NCBI GenBank assembly: GCA_934320645.1
Contig: CAKRFP010000019.1
Location: forward strand, 1 to 51,803
Length of the DNA stretch: 51,803 nt
Direction: 5' to 3'
DNA from: an uncultured Bariatricus sp.
Lineage (GTDB): Bacteria; Bacillota; Clostridia; Lachnospirales; Lachnospiraceae
The position numbers and the translations under genes were made by a program. Each line of letters opens with the position of its first letter. Positions within the stretch are counted from its first letter, which is position 1. This document shows positions 7,639 to 15,745 of the stretch, piece after piece. The notes under the pieces were generated by a model. The model was not told the origin of the DNA. It made no database searches and worked only from the letters and a program-made list of their open reading frames with translations.

Positions 7639-9087
7639 ATGTTAGAAAAAGTAGAGAACTATATCAGGCAGTGGAAGATGCTTGAAAAAGGAGATAAAGT
7701 TGTTGTTGGCCTTTCCGGAGGGGCAGATTCTGTATGCCTTTTTCTGATACTGGAAGAGCTGCGAAAAAAGATCGGATTTGAGATCCTTGCGGTACACGTG
7801 AATCACGGGATCCGTGGGGAAGAGGCAAAAGCTGATGAAGAATTTGTAAAGACACTGTGTGAGAAAAAAGAAATCCCATGCAGAAGTGTATCGGTGGATA
7901 TTCCGAAAATGGCAGTGGAATACAGGATGTCAGAAGAAGAGGCGGGAAGGACTGCACGAAGGAAAATATTTGAGCAGGCAGCGAAAGAATGGGGAGGAAC
8001 CAGAATCGCACTGGCACATCATCAGGATGACAATGCAGAGACATTTTTCCTGCATCTTGCCCGCGGCAGCGGACTTCGGGGGCTCGGCGGTATATATCCG
8101 GTAAACGGGATGTATATACGGCCGCTTCTTTGCGTGGGGAGAAAAGAGATCGAGGATTATCTGAAGGGACGGGAGATGCCTTACTGCATTGATGCGACAA
8201 ATATGGAAGATGCATATATGCGAAACCGCATCCGTAACCATGTGATTCCGTATTTTAAAGAAAATATCAATGAAAAAACTGTGGAGCATATGAACCGGTC
8301 TATGGATCAGCTCAGGGAGATCTGGGATTATATGGAACGGCAGACGGAAAGTGCATATCAGATATGTACTGCCCGAAATGGAGAAAAGATCTGCATCCAT
8401 GCAGAGGCATATCACAGACAGGAACGGCTGATCCGGAAAATGATTCTCCGGAAAGCATTGGCACTGGTGGCAGGACATGAAAAAGATCTGGAGCAGGTTC
8501 ATATAGAAAAGCTGGAGGAATTGTTTGAAAAGCAGGTAGGAAAAAGACTGGATCTTCCTTATGAGGTCTGCGCATGCAGAACCTATGAAGGGATTGAACT
8601 GAAGCGGAAAAAGAAGAGTCCGGAATTAGCAGAAGAAGAGAAAACTCTGGATCTGCAGCAGGTTTCGGGAAAGATAACCTACGGGAAATGGGAAATTTCC
8701 TACCGTATTTTTGAAAAAGAAGAATGCAGATGCCAGATCCCGAAAAAAACGTACACGAAATGGTTTGATTATGGTATAATAAAGCAGAGTGTCGCTGTAC
8801 GCACCAGAAGGGCTGGCGATTTTATTGTAATTGATGAAAGCGGAGGAAGGCAGAAGCTGAAATCCTATTTTATCAATAAAAAAATACCAGCGGCAGAACG
8901 TGCCGGAATTCCTCTGATCGCAGAGGGAAACGAGATTTTATGGATTGTGGGCTGCCGGCAGAGCAAGGCATACCAGGTGACAGAGCAGACAACAAAAATA
9001 TTAGAAATTACGATAAATGGAGGTACTTTAAATGGCCGAGAAAGTGAAAATGTTAATTCCGGAAGAAGAAGTAAATGCCAGAATTGA
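7639..9087 (+). CDS. tilS: tRNA(Ile)-lysidine synthetase
   Basis: Converts C34 of the CAU-anticodon tRNA-Ile to lysidine using ATP and lysine. The PP-loop SGGADS lies at residues 26-31, with HVNHGIRGEEA near 54-64 and LAHHQDDNAETFF near 124-136. The middle and C-terminal TilS domains follow, with the tail around residues 370-460. The length is 482 residues. The stop falls 56 bases inside hpt; the last 19 residues are encoded in the overlap and look non-conserved, which suggests loss of an earlier stop. ATG 7639 has GAGAGGA upstream and follows spoIIE by 19 bases. Confidence 0.93.
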   Translation: MLEKVENYIRQWKMLEKGDKVVVGLSGGADSVCLFLILEELRKKIGFEILAVHVNHGIRGEEAKADEEFVKTLCEKKEIPCRSVSVDIPKMAVEYRMSEEEAGRTARRKIFEQAAKEWGGTRIALAHHQDDNAETFFLHLARGSGLRGLGGIYPVNGMYIRPLLCVGRKEIEDYLKGREMPYCIDATNMEDAYMRNRIRNHVIPYFKENINEKTVEHMNRSMDQLREIWDYMERQTESAYQICTARNGEKICIHAEAYHRQERLIRKMILRKALALVAGHEKDLEQVHIEKLEELFEKQVGKRLDLPYEVCACRTYEGIELKRKKKSPELAEEEKTLDLQQVSGKITYGKWEISYRIFEKEECRCQIPKKTYTKWFDYGIIKQSVAVRTRRAGDFIVIDESGGRQKLKSYFINKKIPAAERAGIPLIAEGNEILWIVGCRQSKAYQVTEQTTKILEITINGGTLNGRESENVNSGRRSKCQN

Positions 9088-9553
9088 AGAACTTGGAAAA
9101 AAGATCAGTGAAGAATATGCGGGAAAGCAGGTTCATCTGATCTGTGTTTTAAAGGGTGGAGTGTTCTTTATGTGTGAACTGGCAAAAAGGATTACGGTGC
9201 CGGTAACAATGGACTTTATGAGTGTCAGCAGCTATGGTGACGGAACCCAGTCCAGTGGAATTGTTAAGATCGCAAAAGATCTGGATGAGTCTCTGGAAGG
9301 AAAAGACGTAATTGTTGTTGAGGATATCGTAGATTCAGGACGTACTCTTTATTATCTGCTTGACATCCTTCGGAAGAGAGGACCGAAGAGCATGAAGCTT
9401 TGTACACTTCTTGACAAACCGGATCGTCGTGTGCGCGACGTACATGTAGATTATGTCGGATTTAATATTCCGGACGAATTTGTGGTAGGATTCGGTCTGG
9501 ACTATGCACAAAAATATAGAAACTTACCGTACATCGGAATTGTAGAGATGTAA
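9032..9553 (+). CDS. hpt: Hypoxanthine phosphoribosyltransferase
   Basis: Purine salvage enzyme converting hypoxanthine or guanine plus PRPP to IMP or GMP. The length of 173 residues is typical. The PRPP-binding signature VVEDIVDSGRTL lies near residues 91-102, and the flexible-loop region SSYGDGTQSSG near 68-78. AATGGAGG sits 9 bases before ATG 9032, a strong ribosome site inside the end of tilS. The tilS-hpt-ftsH order is shared with B. subtilis. Confidence 0.95.
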   Translation: MAEKVKMLIPEEEVNARIEELGKKISEEYAGKQVHLICVLKGGVFFMCELAKRITVPVTMDFMSVSSYGDGTQSSGIVKIAKDLDESLEGKDVIVVEDIVDSGRTLYYLLDILRKRGPKSMKLCTLLDKPDRRVRDVHVDYVGFNIPDEFVVGFGLDYAQKYRNLPYIGIVEM

Positions 9554-9572
9554 CAGGTGGAAGGAGCAGGTT

Positions 9573-11390
9573 TTGAATAATAATAAGACAAGAGGAGTCA
9601 GTGGACTTTCGATTCTGCTCTGCGTTCTGGTGCTGGCAGGTGTGTACTGGTTTATGAGCCAGTCGGGTGTGCAGCAGACAGCATACACGTATCAGGATTT
9701 TCAGAAAGATCTGAAAAAAGAGAAAGTAGAAAGTGTAGAGATCAAGCAGAACAAAGTCGCACCGACCGGGACACTGAAGATCCGGCTGAAGAATGATGAC
9801 ATCGAACAGCTTCATGTATCCGATGTGAACAGTGCAGAGGATCTGCTTGAATCTTATGACATTTCCTACAGTGTGGACAATGTCCCGCAGGACAGCTGGA
9901 TGTCAACAACACTGGTTCCGATCATATTGATGGCAGGCATCATGGTATTTGTTGTGATGATGATGAATCGTCAGGGCGGATCAAATGCAAAAGCGATGAA
10001 TTTCGGAAAGAGCAGGGCGAAGATGAGTACGCAGGAAGAAAACCATGTGACGTTTGCACAGGTTGCCGGACTGCAGGAAGAAAAGGAAGAGCTTGCAGAG
10101 ATCGTGGATTTCCTCAAGAGCCCTGGAAAATATACGCAGGTAGGAGCCAGAATCCCGAAAGGTGTCCTTCTTGAAGGACCTCCGGGAACAGGTAAGACAC
10201 TTCTTGCAAGAGCAATTGCGGGAGAAGCAGGTGTCCCGTTCTTTACCATTTCAGGTTCTGATTTTGTGGAGATGTTTGTCGGTGTCGGAGCATCCCGTGT
10301 GAGAGATCTTTTCGAGGATGCCAAGAAAAATGCACCTTGTATTATTTTTATCGATGAGATCGATGCCGTGGCAAGACGTCGTGGAACCGGTATGGGTGGC
10401 GGACATGATGAGAGAGAGCAGACGCTGAACCAGCTCCTCGTAGAGATGGATGGTTTTGGCGCGAACGAAGGAATCATCGTGCTTGCAGCAACCAACCGTG
10501 TCGATATTCTTGATCCGGCGATCTTAAGACCGGGACGTTTTGACCGTAAAGTCATGGTTGGCAGACCGGATGTAAAGGGACGTCTGGAAATCCTTCAGGT
10601 TCATGCCAAGGGCAAACCGCTCGGAGATGATGTGGATCTGGAACAGGTTGCGAGAACAACGGCAGGATTTACCGGAGCTGATCTGGAAAATCTTCTGAAT
10701 GAGGCTGCGATCCTTGCAGCAAAGGATGGAAGAGTGTATCTGCAGCAGGATGATATCCGCAAGGCATTTGTAAAAGTCGGAATCGGTGCAGAGAAGAAGA
10801 GCCGTGTAATCTCGGATAAAGAGAAGAAGATCACTGCATTCCATGAAGCAGGACATGCCATCTTATTCCATGTACTTCCGGATGTAGGACCGGTGTACAG
10901 TGTGTCGATCATTCCTACCGGTGTAGGGGCAGCCGGATATACGATGCCGCTTCCTGAAAAAGATGAAATGTTCAATACCAAAGGAAAGATGTTGCAGGAT
11001 ATTACCGTATCACTTGGCGGACGTGTGGCAGAAGAGCTGATCTTTGATGATATTACAACCGGGGCATCCCAGGATATCAAGCAGGCAACAGCATACGCCA
11101 AATCCATGGTAACGAAGTTCGGTATGTCGGAAGCACTTGGTCTTGTAAGCTATGGAGATGATAATGATGAAGTATTTATCGGAAGAGATTTTGGTCATAC
11201 CTCCAGAGGTTATGGTGAACAGGTTGCCACAACGATCGACAGTGAAGTGAAGCGGATCATTGATGAATGTTATGACCGTGCAAAGACTATTATTAAAGAG
11301 CATGAAGCTGTTCTTTATAAATGCGCAGATCTGCTTCTTGAAAAAGAGAAGATTACAAGAGAAGAATTTGAAGCATTATTTGAAGAATAG
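9573..11390 (+). CDS. ftsH: ATP-dependent zinc metalloprotease FtsH
   Basis: Membrane-anchored AAA+ protease that degrades unneeded or misfolded membrane and cytosolic proteins. The 605 residues hold two spans (about 10-28 and 112-131) bracketing an extracytoplasmic segment, a Walker A GPPGTGKT near 201-208, a Walker B IIFIDEID near 256-263, the SRH arginines near 310-320, and the zinc site HEAGH near 424-428. The start is TTG 9573, placed by AAGGAG about 8 bases upstream; no ATG fits. It follows hpt by 19 bases. Confidence 0.96.
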   Translation: MNNNKTRGVSGLSILLCVLVLAGVYWFMSQSGVQQTAYTYQDFQKDLKKEKVESVEIKQNKVAPTGTLKIRLKNDDIEQLHVSDVNSAEDLLESYDISYSVDNVPQDSWMSTTLVPIILMAGIMVFVVMMMNRQGGSNAKAMNFGKSRAKMSTQEENHVTFAQVAGLQEEKEELAEIVDFLKSPGKYTQVGARIPKGVLLEGPPGTGKTLLARAIAGEAGVPFFTISGSDFVEMFVGVGASRVRDLFEDAKKNAPCIIFIDEIDAVARRRGTGMGGGHDEREQTLNQLLVEMDGFGANEGIIVLAATNRVDILDPAILRPGRFDRKVMVGRPDVKGRLEILQVHAKGKPLGDDVDLEQVARTTAGFTGADLENLLNEAAILAAKDGRVYLQQDDIRKAFVKVGIGAEKKSRVISDKEKKITAFHEAGHAILFHVLPDVGPVYSVSIIPTGVGAAGYTMPLPEKDEMFNTKGKMLQDITVSLGGRVAEELIFDDITTGASQDIKQATAYAKSMVTKFGMSEALGLVSYGDDNDEVFIGRDFGHTSRGYGEQVATTIDSEVKRIIDECYDRAKTIIKEHEAVLYKCADLLLEKEKITREEFEALFEE

Positions 11391-11400
11391 AGGCTAGATT

Positions 11401-13443
11401 ATGAAAAAAGAAGCATTGTTTTGTGATGGAACAGAGGCGTATGTGAGTCCGCCGGAACCGGAGGCAGGAGATGAACTTCAGTTGTGGTTCCGTACAGCAG
11501 CTCACGATGTAGATGAAGTCTATCTGGAAAACCGCGAACTATGCATTCCAATGAACAAAGTAATCTCAAATAAGGCGTTTGACTTTTATGAAGTGAAATA
11601 CAAATTAGAAGATAAACCATTCCGGTATCATTTTAAGATCAGATCAGGAAATGAGATCTGCTACTATAATAAGTGGGGAGCAGAGAGCAAACTTGTGGAT
11701 TATTATGATTTTAAAATCGTGCCGGGCTTTACGGCACCGGATTGGGCAAAAGGAGCGGTCATGTATCAGATTTATACAGACCGCTTCTGTAACGGCGACC
11801 CGGATAATGATGTACAGACGGGAGAGTACTTTTATATTGGAGAGCAGGTTCATCATGTAGATGACTGGTACCGGGATCCGCAACCGATGGATGTACGGGA
11901 ATTTTACGGAGGAGATATCCAGGGGATCATTGATAAACTGGATTACCTGCATGGACTTGGAGTAGAAGTTGTCTATTGTAATCCACTATTTGTATCACCA
12001 TCTAATCATAAATATGACACACAGGATTACGATTATATTGATCCGCATGTCGGTAAAATTAAAGTCGATGAAGGAAGGCTCCTGGCTCCGGGAGAAAATA
12101 ACAATATCCATGCGGACCGTTATCGGACAAGAACCACCAGAAAAGAGAATCTGGAAGCAAGTAACCGGCTGTTCATCAAGCTGGTAGAAGAACTCCATAA
12201 GAGGGGAATGCGAATCATCATTGACGGTGTATTCAACCATTGTGGTTCTTTCAATAAATGGCTGGACAGAGAGCTGATCTATGAGAGTGCCGATGGCTAC
12301 GAAGTAGGTGCTTTTGTGTCACCGAAGAGTCCGTACCGGAATTATTTTCTATTCCACCGCACCGGGGAGAATGAATGGCCGGGCAATGGAAGCTATGATG
12401 GCTGGTGGGGACACGATACGCTGCCAAAGCTGAATTATGAAGATTCAAAAGAGCTGGAAGAGTATGTTCTTGGTATCGCAAAGAAATGGGTTTCACCGCC
12501 GTATAATGTAGACGGATGGAGACTGGATGTTGCAGCGGATCTTGGAAGAAGCAACGAATACAATCACGAATTCTGGAAGAAATTCCGTAAAGCAGTCAAA
12601 GAAGCGAACCCGCATGCACTGATCCTTGCCGAGCACTATGGAGATCCGAGTGACTGGCTGCAGGGCGATGAATGGGACAGCGTTATGAATTACGATGCAT
12701 TTATGGAGCCGGTTACCTGGTTTCTGACCGGGATGGAGAAGCACAGTGATGAATATCGCGGTGATCTTCTCGGAAATGCAGACAATTTTGTGAATGCGAT
12801 GAAGCATCATATGGCAAATATGATGACACCATCACTTCAGACGGCGATGAATCAGTTGTCAAACCATGACCATTCCCGTTTCCTGACGCGTACCAACCAC
12901 AAGGTTGGCCGTGTGGGACAGCTTGGATCGCGTGCGGCAGAAGAAGGGGTAAGCCTTGCCGTTATGCGGGAAGCGATCATCATGCAGATGACCTGGCCGG
13001 GAGCACCGACCCTTTATTATGGAGATGAAGCAGGGCTTTGTGGTTTCACGGATCCGGATAACCGGAGAACTTATCCGTGGGGAAGAGAAAAACGGGATCT
13101 GATCAATTTCTACCGTGAGATGATCCAGATCCACAGAAAGTCTCTGGCTCTCAGAAAGGGTTCGATCAAGATGCTGAAAGCGGAGCCGGATCTTCTGGCT
13201 TACGGAAGATTCTGGGGGAATGAGCAGATCGTGGTTATTATCAATAATTCAGATCATCTGAAGGAAGTAAGAGTTCCGGTATGGCAGGCGGAAGTTGCCG
13301 AAGGGCATAATATGGCGCGAGTGATGTATTCTTATGAAGATGGATATATCGGTGAGTTTGAAGAGTATATTGTGAAAGATGGAAATATATCACTGATGAT
13401 GGGTAAGAAATCAGCAATCGTGTTGAAGAATAAGAAGTGGTAG
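11401..13443 (+). CDS. Glycoside hydrolase family 13 (neopullulanase/cyclomaltodextrinase-like)
   Basis: Cytosolic alpha-glucan hydrolase; there is no signal peptide. The 680 residues begin with an N-terminal beta-sandwich typical of maltogenic amylase/neopullulanase enzymes (about 1-110). The (beta/alpha)8 barrel follows with region I DGVFNHCG near 276-283, the nucleophile in DGWRLDVA near 374-381, the acid/base glutamate in ILAEHYGD near 403-410, and the third acidic residue in LSNHDHSR near 486-493. A short C-terminal beta domain ends it. The start is ATG 11401, 10 bases after ftsH, but the ribosome site (GAGGCTAGATT) is weak. Substrate (maltodextrin, cyclodextrin or pullulan) cannot be told apart here. 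Confidence 0.9.
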   Translation: MKKEALFCDGTEAYVSPPEPEAGDELQLWFRTAAHDVDEVYLENRELCIPMNKVISNKAFDFYEVKYKLEDKPFRYHFKIRSGNEICYYNKWGAESKLVDYYDFKIVPGFTAPDWAKGAVMYQIYTDRFCNGDPDNDVQTGEYFYIGEQVHHVDDWYRDPQPMDVREFYGGDIQGIIDKLDYLHGLGVEVVYCNPLFVSPSNHKYDTQDYDYIDPHVGKIKVDEGRLLAPGENNNIHADRYRTRTTRKENLEASNRLFIKLVEELHKRGMRIIIDGVFNHCGSFNKWLDRELIYESADGYEVGAFVSPKSPYRNYFLFHRTGENEWPGNGSYDGWWGHDTLPKLNYEDSKELEEYVLGIAKKWVSPPYNVDGWRLDVAADLGRSNEYNHEFWKKFRKAVKEANPHALILAEHYGDPSDWLQGDEWDSVMNYDAFMEPVTWFLTGMEKHSDEYRGDLLGNADNFVNAMKHHMANMMTPSLQTAMNQLSNHDHSRFLTRTNHKVGRVGQLGSRAAEEGVSLAVMREAIIMQMTWPGAPTLYYGDEAGLCGFTDPDNRRTYPWGREKRDLINFYREMIQIHRKSLALRKGSIKMLKAEPDLLAYGRFWGNEQIVVIINNSDHLKEVRVPVWQAEVAEGHNMARVMYSYEDGYIGEFEEYIVKDGNISLMMGKKSAIVLKNKKW

Positions 13444-13553
13444 AATGATGAAGGTAGTTCAAGACATCCGTCGGGCGAGACCTCGGAAAGTCTGGCGACT
13501 TTCCTCAGTCGCGTAGCCGCTCACTAAGAAAAAAAGATATAGCCACTGAAATG
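13441..13553 (+). repeat. Structured direct repeat, copy 1
   Basis: About 113 bases, beginning TAGAATG and ending ACTGAAATG. It holds a hairpin GGAAAGTC/GACTTTCC (13485-13504) and a weaker hairpin at its end (TGAAAT/ATTTCA, reaching about 13565). It is about 85% alike to copy 2, which starts 132 bases later. Confidence 0.8.
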
Positions 13554-13572
13554 GAAGAATTTCAGGGGGGTG

Positions 13573-13684
13573 TAGAATGGTGTAGGTAGTACAAGACATC
13601 CGCCGGGCGAGACCTCGAAAAGCCTGCGGCTTTCCTCAGTCGCGTAGCCACTCACTAAACTAAAAAGATACAGCCTCTGAAATG
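13573..13684 (+). repeat. Structured direct repeat, copy 2
   Basis: Same element as copy 1. Its internal hairpin reads AAAGCC/GGCTTT (about 13618-13633) in place of AAAGTC/GACTTT: both sides of one base pair changed together, so pairing is kept. GCCGGGCGAG at 13602-13611 can also pair with CTCGCCCGGC at 13719-13728, enclosing the rest of the copy and the long hairpin. Confidence 0.8.
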
Positions 13685-13717
13685 CAAGCATCCCAGAGGC
13701 TGTATCTTTTTAGTTTA
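13656..13717. terminator. Bidirectional terminator, 24-bp stem
   Basis: Bases 13656-13679 are the reverse complement of 13694-13717. The 14-base loop holds a further ATGC/GCAT pairing. AAAAA and TTTTT inside the stem ends let it stop transcripts from the GH13 gene (plus) and from amtB (minus). Confidence 0.85.
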
Positions 13718-13727
13718 CCTCGCCCGG

Positions 13728-14978
13728 CTATAGACGAAAGTTAAAATCCGCATATGCCGAACAGCCGTGTTCGTGGATATCGAGGCCGTCGAGTTCTTCT
13801 TCTTTGGTGACGCGGAGACCTACGGTTTTATCGATGATGGTGAATACGATGATTGCCATTACGAGGACGTAGGCTACGGTGGAGAAGACCCCGATTATCT
13901 GGGTTTTGAGGGTGTATTCAGGAGAGAAGACTCCGACGAGAATACTTCCTGTGAAACCGCATACGCCGTGGACGCTGATGGCACCTACCGGGTCATCGAT
14001 CTTGGCTACTTTGTCGAAGAATTCTACAGAGAATACAACGAGTACGCCAGCGATGAGTCCGATGATGATTGCAGAGTAATTGCTGACAGTGTCGCATCCA
14101 GCAGTGATTGCTACGAGACCTGCAAGGGAACCGTTGAATGTCATGGACACATCTGGTTTTCCGTAGCGGATCCAAGTTACAACGAGTGTTGCAAGTGTTG
14201 CGGCAGCAGCGGCAAGGTTGGTTGTCATTGCGATATCACCAAGGTTTGTGGAAGCTGCTGTGGTAGAGCCACAGTTGAAACCGAACCAGCAGAACCAGAG
14301 GATAAATACACCGAGTGCGGCAATAGAAAGGTTGTGTCCCGGAATTGCACGGACATTTCCTTCTTTATCGTATTTTCCGATACGAGGTCCAAGGATTTTG
14401 GCACCTACAAGTGCGCAGATACCACCAACCATGTGGACTGCTGTGGAACCGGCAAAATCATGGAATCCCATCTGGGCAAGCCATCCGCCGCCCCAGATCC
14501 AGTGACCGGTTACCGGGTAGATAAAAATACTGATCGCTGCACTATATAATAAGTAAGCAAGGAACTTTGTACGTTCTGCCATGGAACCGGATACGATGGT
14601 AGCGGCTGTAGCACAGAATACAGTATGGAAAATGAGGAAGACTCCGATCGGAAGTCCGTTAAAGAGTCCGTCGGCATCGGCAAGTGTTGTCGGATTAAAA
14701 AATCCTTTGACACCGATGATTCCGTTCCAGTCTGTTCCGTGCATGATGGCAAATCCGAAAATAAAGAAGAACAAACTTCCAAGTACGAAGTCCATCATAT
14801 TTTTCATAAGAATGTTTCCAGTATTTTTGGCACGTGTGAAACCGGCTTCACACATTGCGAAACCAGCCTGCATAAAGTAAACAAGCGTTGCGCCGATAAT
14901 TGTCCAGACGACATTTAACAGTAGTTCAGTGGCGGCAGTAGCATCCATTCCGCCCGCAATTAAATCAGATAATCCCAT
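13728..14978 (-). CDS. amtB: Ammonium transporter AmtB
   Basis: Trimeric membrane channel for ammonium/ammonia. The 416 residues show the usual eleven-span pattern and the family motifs, including VYFMQAGFAMCEAGFTRAKN near residues 33-52, the HMVGG region with its pore histidine, and FNCGSTTAAS. No cleavable signal peptide is evident. The start is ATG 14978 with GGAGG 9 bases upstream; a GTG three codons earlier lies too close to that site. The PII gene glnK lies upstream on the same strand, the classic partner that plugs the channel when nitrogen is plentiful. A terminator-like hairpin separates the two. Confidence 0.95.
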   Translation of the reverse strand: MGLSDLIAGGMDATAATELLLNVVWTIIGATLVYFMQAGFAMCEAGFTRAKNTGNILMKNMMDFVLGSLFFFIFGFAIMHGTDWNGIIGVKGFFNPTTLADADGLFNGLPIGVFLIFHTVFCATAATIVSGSMAERTKFLAYLLYSAAISIFIYPVTGHWIWGGGWLAQMGFHDFAGSTAVHMVGGICALVGAKILGPRIGKYDKEGNVRAIPGHNLSIAALGVFILWFCWFGFNCGSTTAASTNLGDIAMTTNLAAAAATLATLVVTWIRYGKPDVSMTFNGSLAGLVAITAGCDTVSNYSAIIIGLIAGVLVVFSVEFFDKVAKIDDPVGAISVHGVCGFTGSILVGVFSPEYTLKTQIIGVFSTVAYVLVMAIIVFTIIDKTVGLRVTKEEELDGLDIHEHGCSAYADFNFRL

Positions 14979-15001
14979 ATTTAACACCCTCCATTTTAAT
15001 T

Positions 15002-15054
15002 AAAAAAAGGATAGCTGCAATGAACATCTACAGGCAGTTCATTTGCAGTTATCC
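15002..15054 (-). terminator. Terminator between glnK and amtB
   Basis: On the minus strand, GGATAACTGCAAATGAAC (15054-15037) pairs with GTTCATTGCAGCTATCC (15025-15009), leaving one bulge and one wobble, and is followed by seven T. No clear promoter was found between it and amtB, so amtB probably relies on partial read-through. Confidence 0.8.
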
Positions 15055-15104
15055 CCTTTGATAACAATTTTTATCTCTAATTCGTTTCAGATATATTTGA
15101 TATG

Positions 15105-15443
15105 TTAAAGAGCAGCAGATCCACGCTCACCGGTACGGATTCTTACGGCATCCTGTACTTCATAAACGAAAATTTTACCATCGCCGTAAGCACCGGTTTT
15201 GATTTCTTCAACAATTTTCTGGATCAGAGGCTCTGCAACCTCCGGATCAACAACAGTTTCTACTTTAATCTTAGGAAGAAGATTTACGCTGTACTCAGCA
15301 CCGCGGTAAATTTTCTTGTGTCCTTTCTGATTACCATATCCCATAATGTTACTGATCATAACACCGCTGGCATTGGAAGCGTCCAGGATTGCTTTCAGGG
15401 CTTCCAGTTTTTCCGGCTGGATAACGATTTCTAGTTTTTTCAT
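15105..15443 (-). CDS. glnK: Nitrogen regulatory protein P-II
   Basis: Trimeric sensor of 2-oxoglutarate, ATP/ADP and nitrogen status that binds AmtB. The length of 112 residues is standard. The T-loop region GHKKIYRGAEYSVNLLPK lies near residues 43-60, with the tyrosine that is uridylylated in some bacteria, and the C-terminal signature region KIFVYEVQDAVRIRTGERG lies near 90-108. The start is ATG 15443 with GGAGGGA upstream; an in-frame GTG-type start 7 codons earlier lies before that ribosome site. The gene has its own sigma-A promoter and a terminator-like hairpin in its leader. Confidence 0.95.
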   Translation of the reverse strand: MKKLEIVIQPEKLEALKAILDASNASGVMISNIMGYGNQKGHKKIYRGAEYSVNLLPKIKVETVVDPEVAEPLIQKIVEEIKTGAYGDGKIFVYEVQDAVRIRTGERGSAAL

Positions 15444-15479
15444 AACTGATTCCCTCCTTCTCATTCTAAAAGAAAGAAC

Positions 15480-15514
15480 AAAAAAGGCGCTCCCTTCATA
15501 AGTGGGAACGCCTT
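15480..15514 (-). promoter_or_regulatory. Leader terminator (attenuator) of glnK-amtB
   Basis: On the minus strand AAGGCG-TTCCC pairs with GGGAG-CGCCTT across a 9-base loop and is followed by six T. It lies between the promoter and glnK, so it can stop transcription before the first gene. No second ANTAR-type stem with a six-base loop was recognised. Confidence 0.7.
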
Positions 15515-15531
15515 CGTTCTTGATACGCTTT

Positions 15532-15559
15532 ATTATAGCGACTGATTTTGATTTGTCAA
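15532..15559 (-). promoter_or_regulatory. Sigma-A promoter of glnK
   Basis: Minus strand: TTGACA (15559-15554), 16-base spacer, TATAAT (15537-15532). Both hexamers match consensus exactly. Confidence 0.85.
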
Positions 15560-15604
15560 ATTATTTTTTGAAAAAATACAAAAAAGTGGCGCATTTATTA
15601 GGTG

Positions 15605-15633
15605 TTGACGGATAAAATGTCATTTGCTAGAAT
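15605..15633 (+). promoter_or_regulatory. Sigma-A promoter of the HTH protein gene
   Basis: TTGACG at 15605-15610, 17-base spacer, TAGAAT at 15628-15633, about 110 bases before the gene at 15746. Bases 15444-15745 hold this promoter and the divergent glnK control region and no gene. Confidence 0.75.
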
Positions 15634-15745
15634 AAAAGATAAGTGAAAAAGATTCCTTTATCAAGAAAGTTTTAAGTTAACAAAGCAATAAGTCTGTATT
15701 TAGAAAGAAGATATATTTATACGGGGAGAAAAGGAGGAAAAATAC

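Noticed and set aside
13441..13684. CRISPR-like repeats
   Set aside because: Only two long, imperfect copies with internal hairpins; no short spacers and no cas genes.
13767..14549. 260-codon open frame on the plus strand
   Set aside because: It lies fully antisense to amtB, which has clear family motifs. The frame is rich in C, D and E in a pattern caused by the opposite strand.
15480..15514. ANTAR-type twin-hairpin target in the glnK leader
   Set aside because: Only one stem with a nine-base loop is clear; the second stem and six-base loops needed for the motif were not found. Kept as a generic attenuator.
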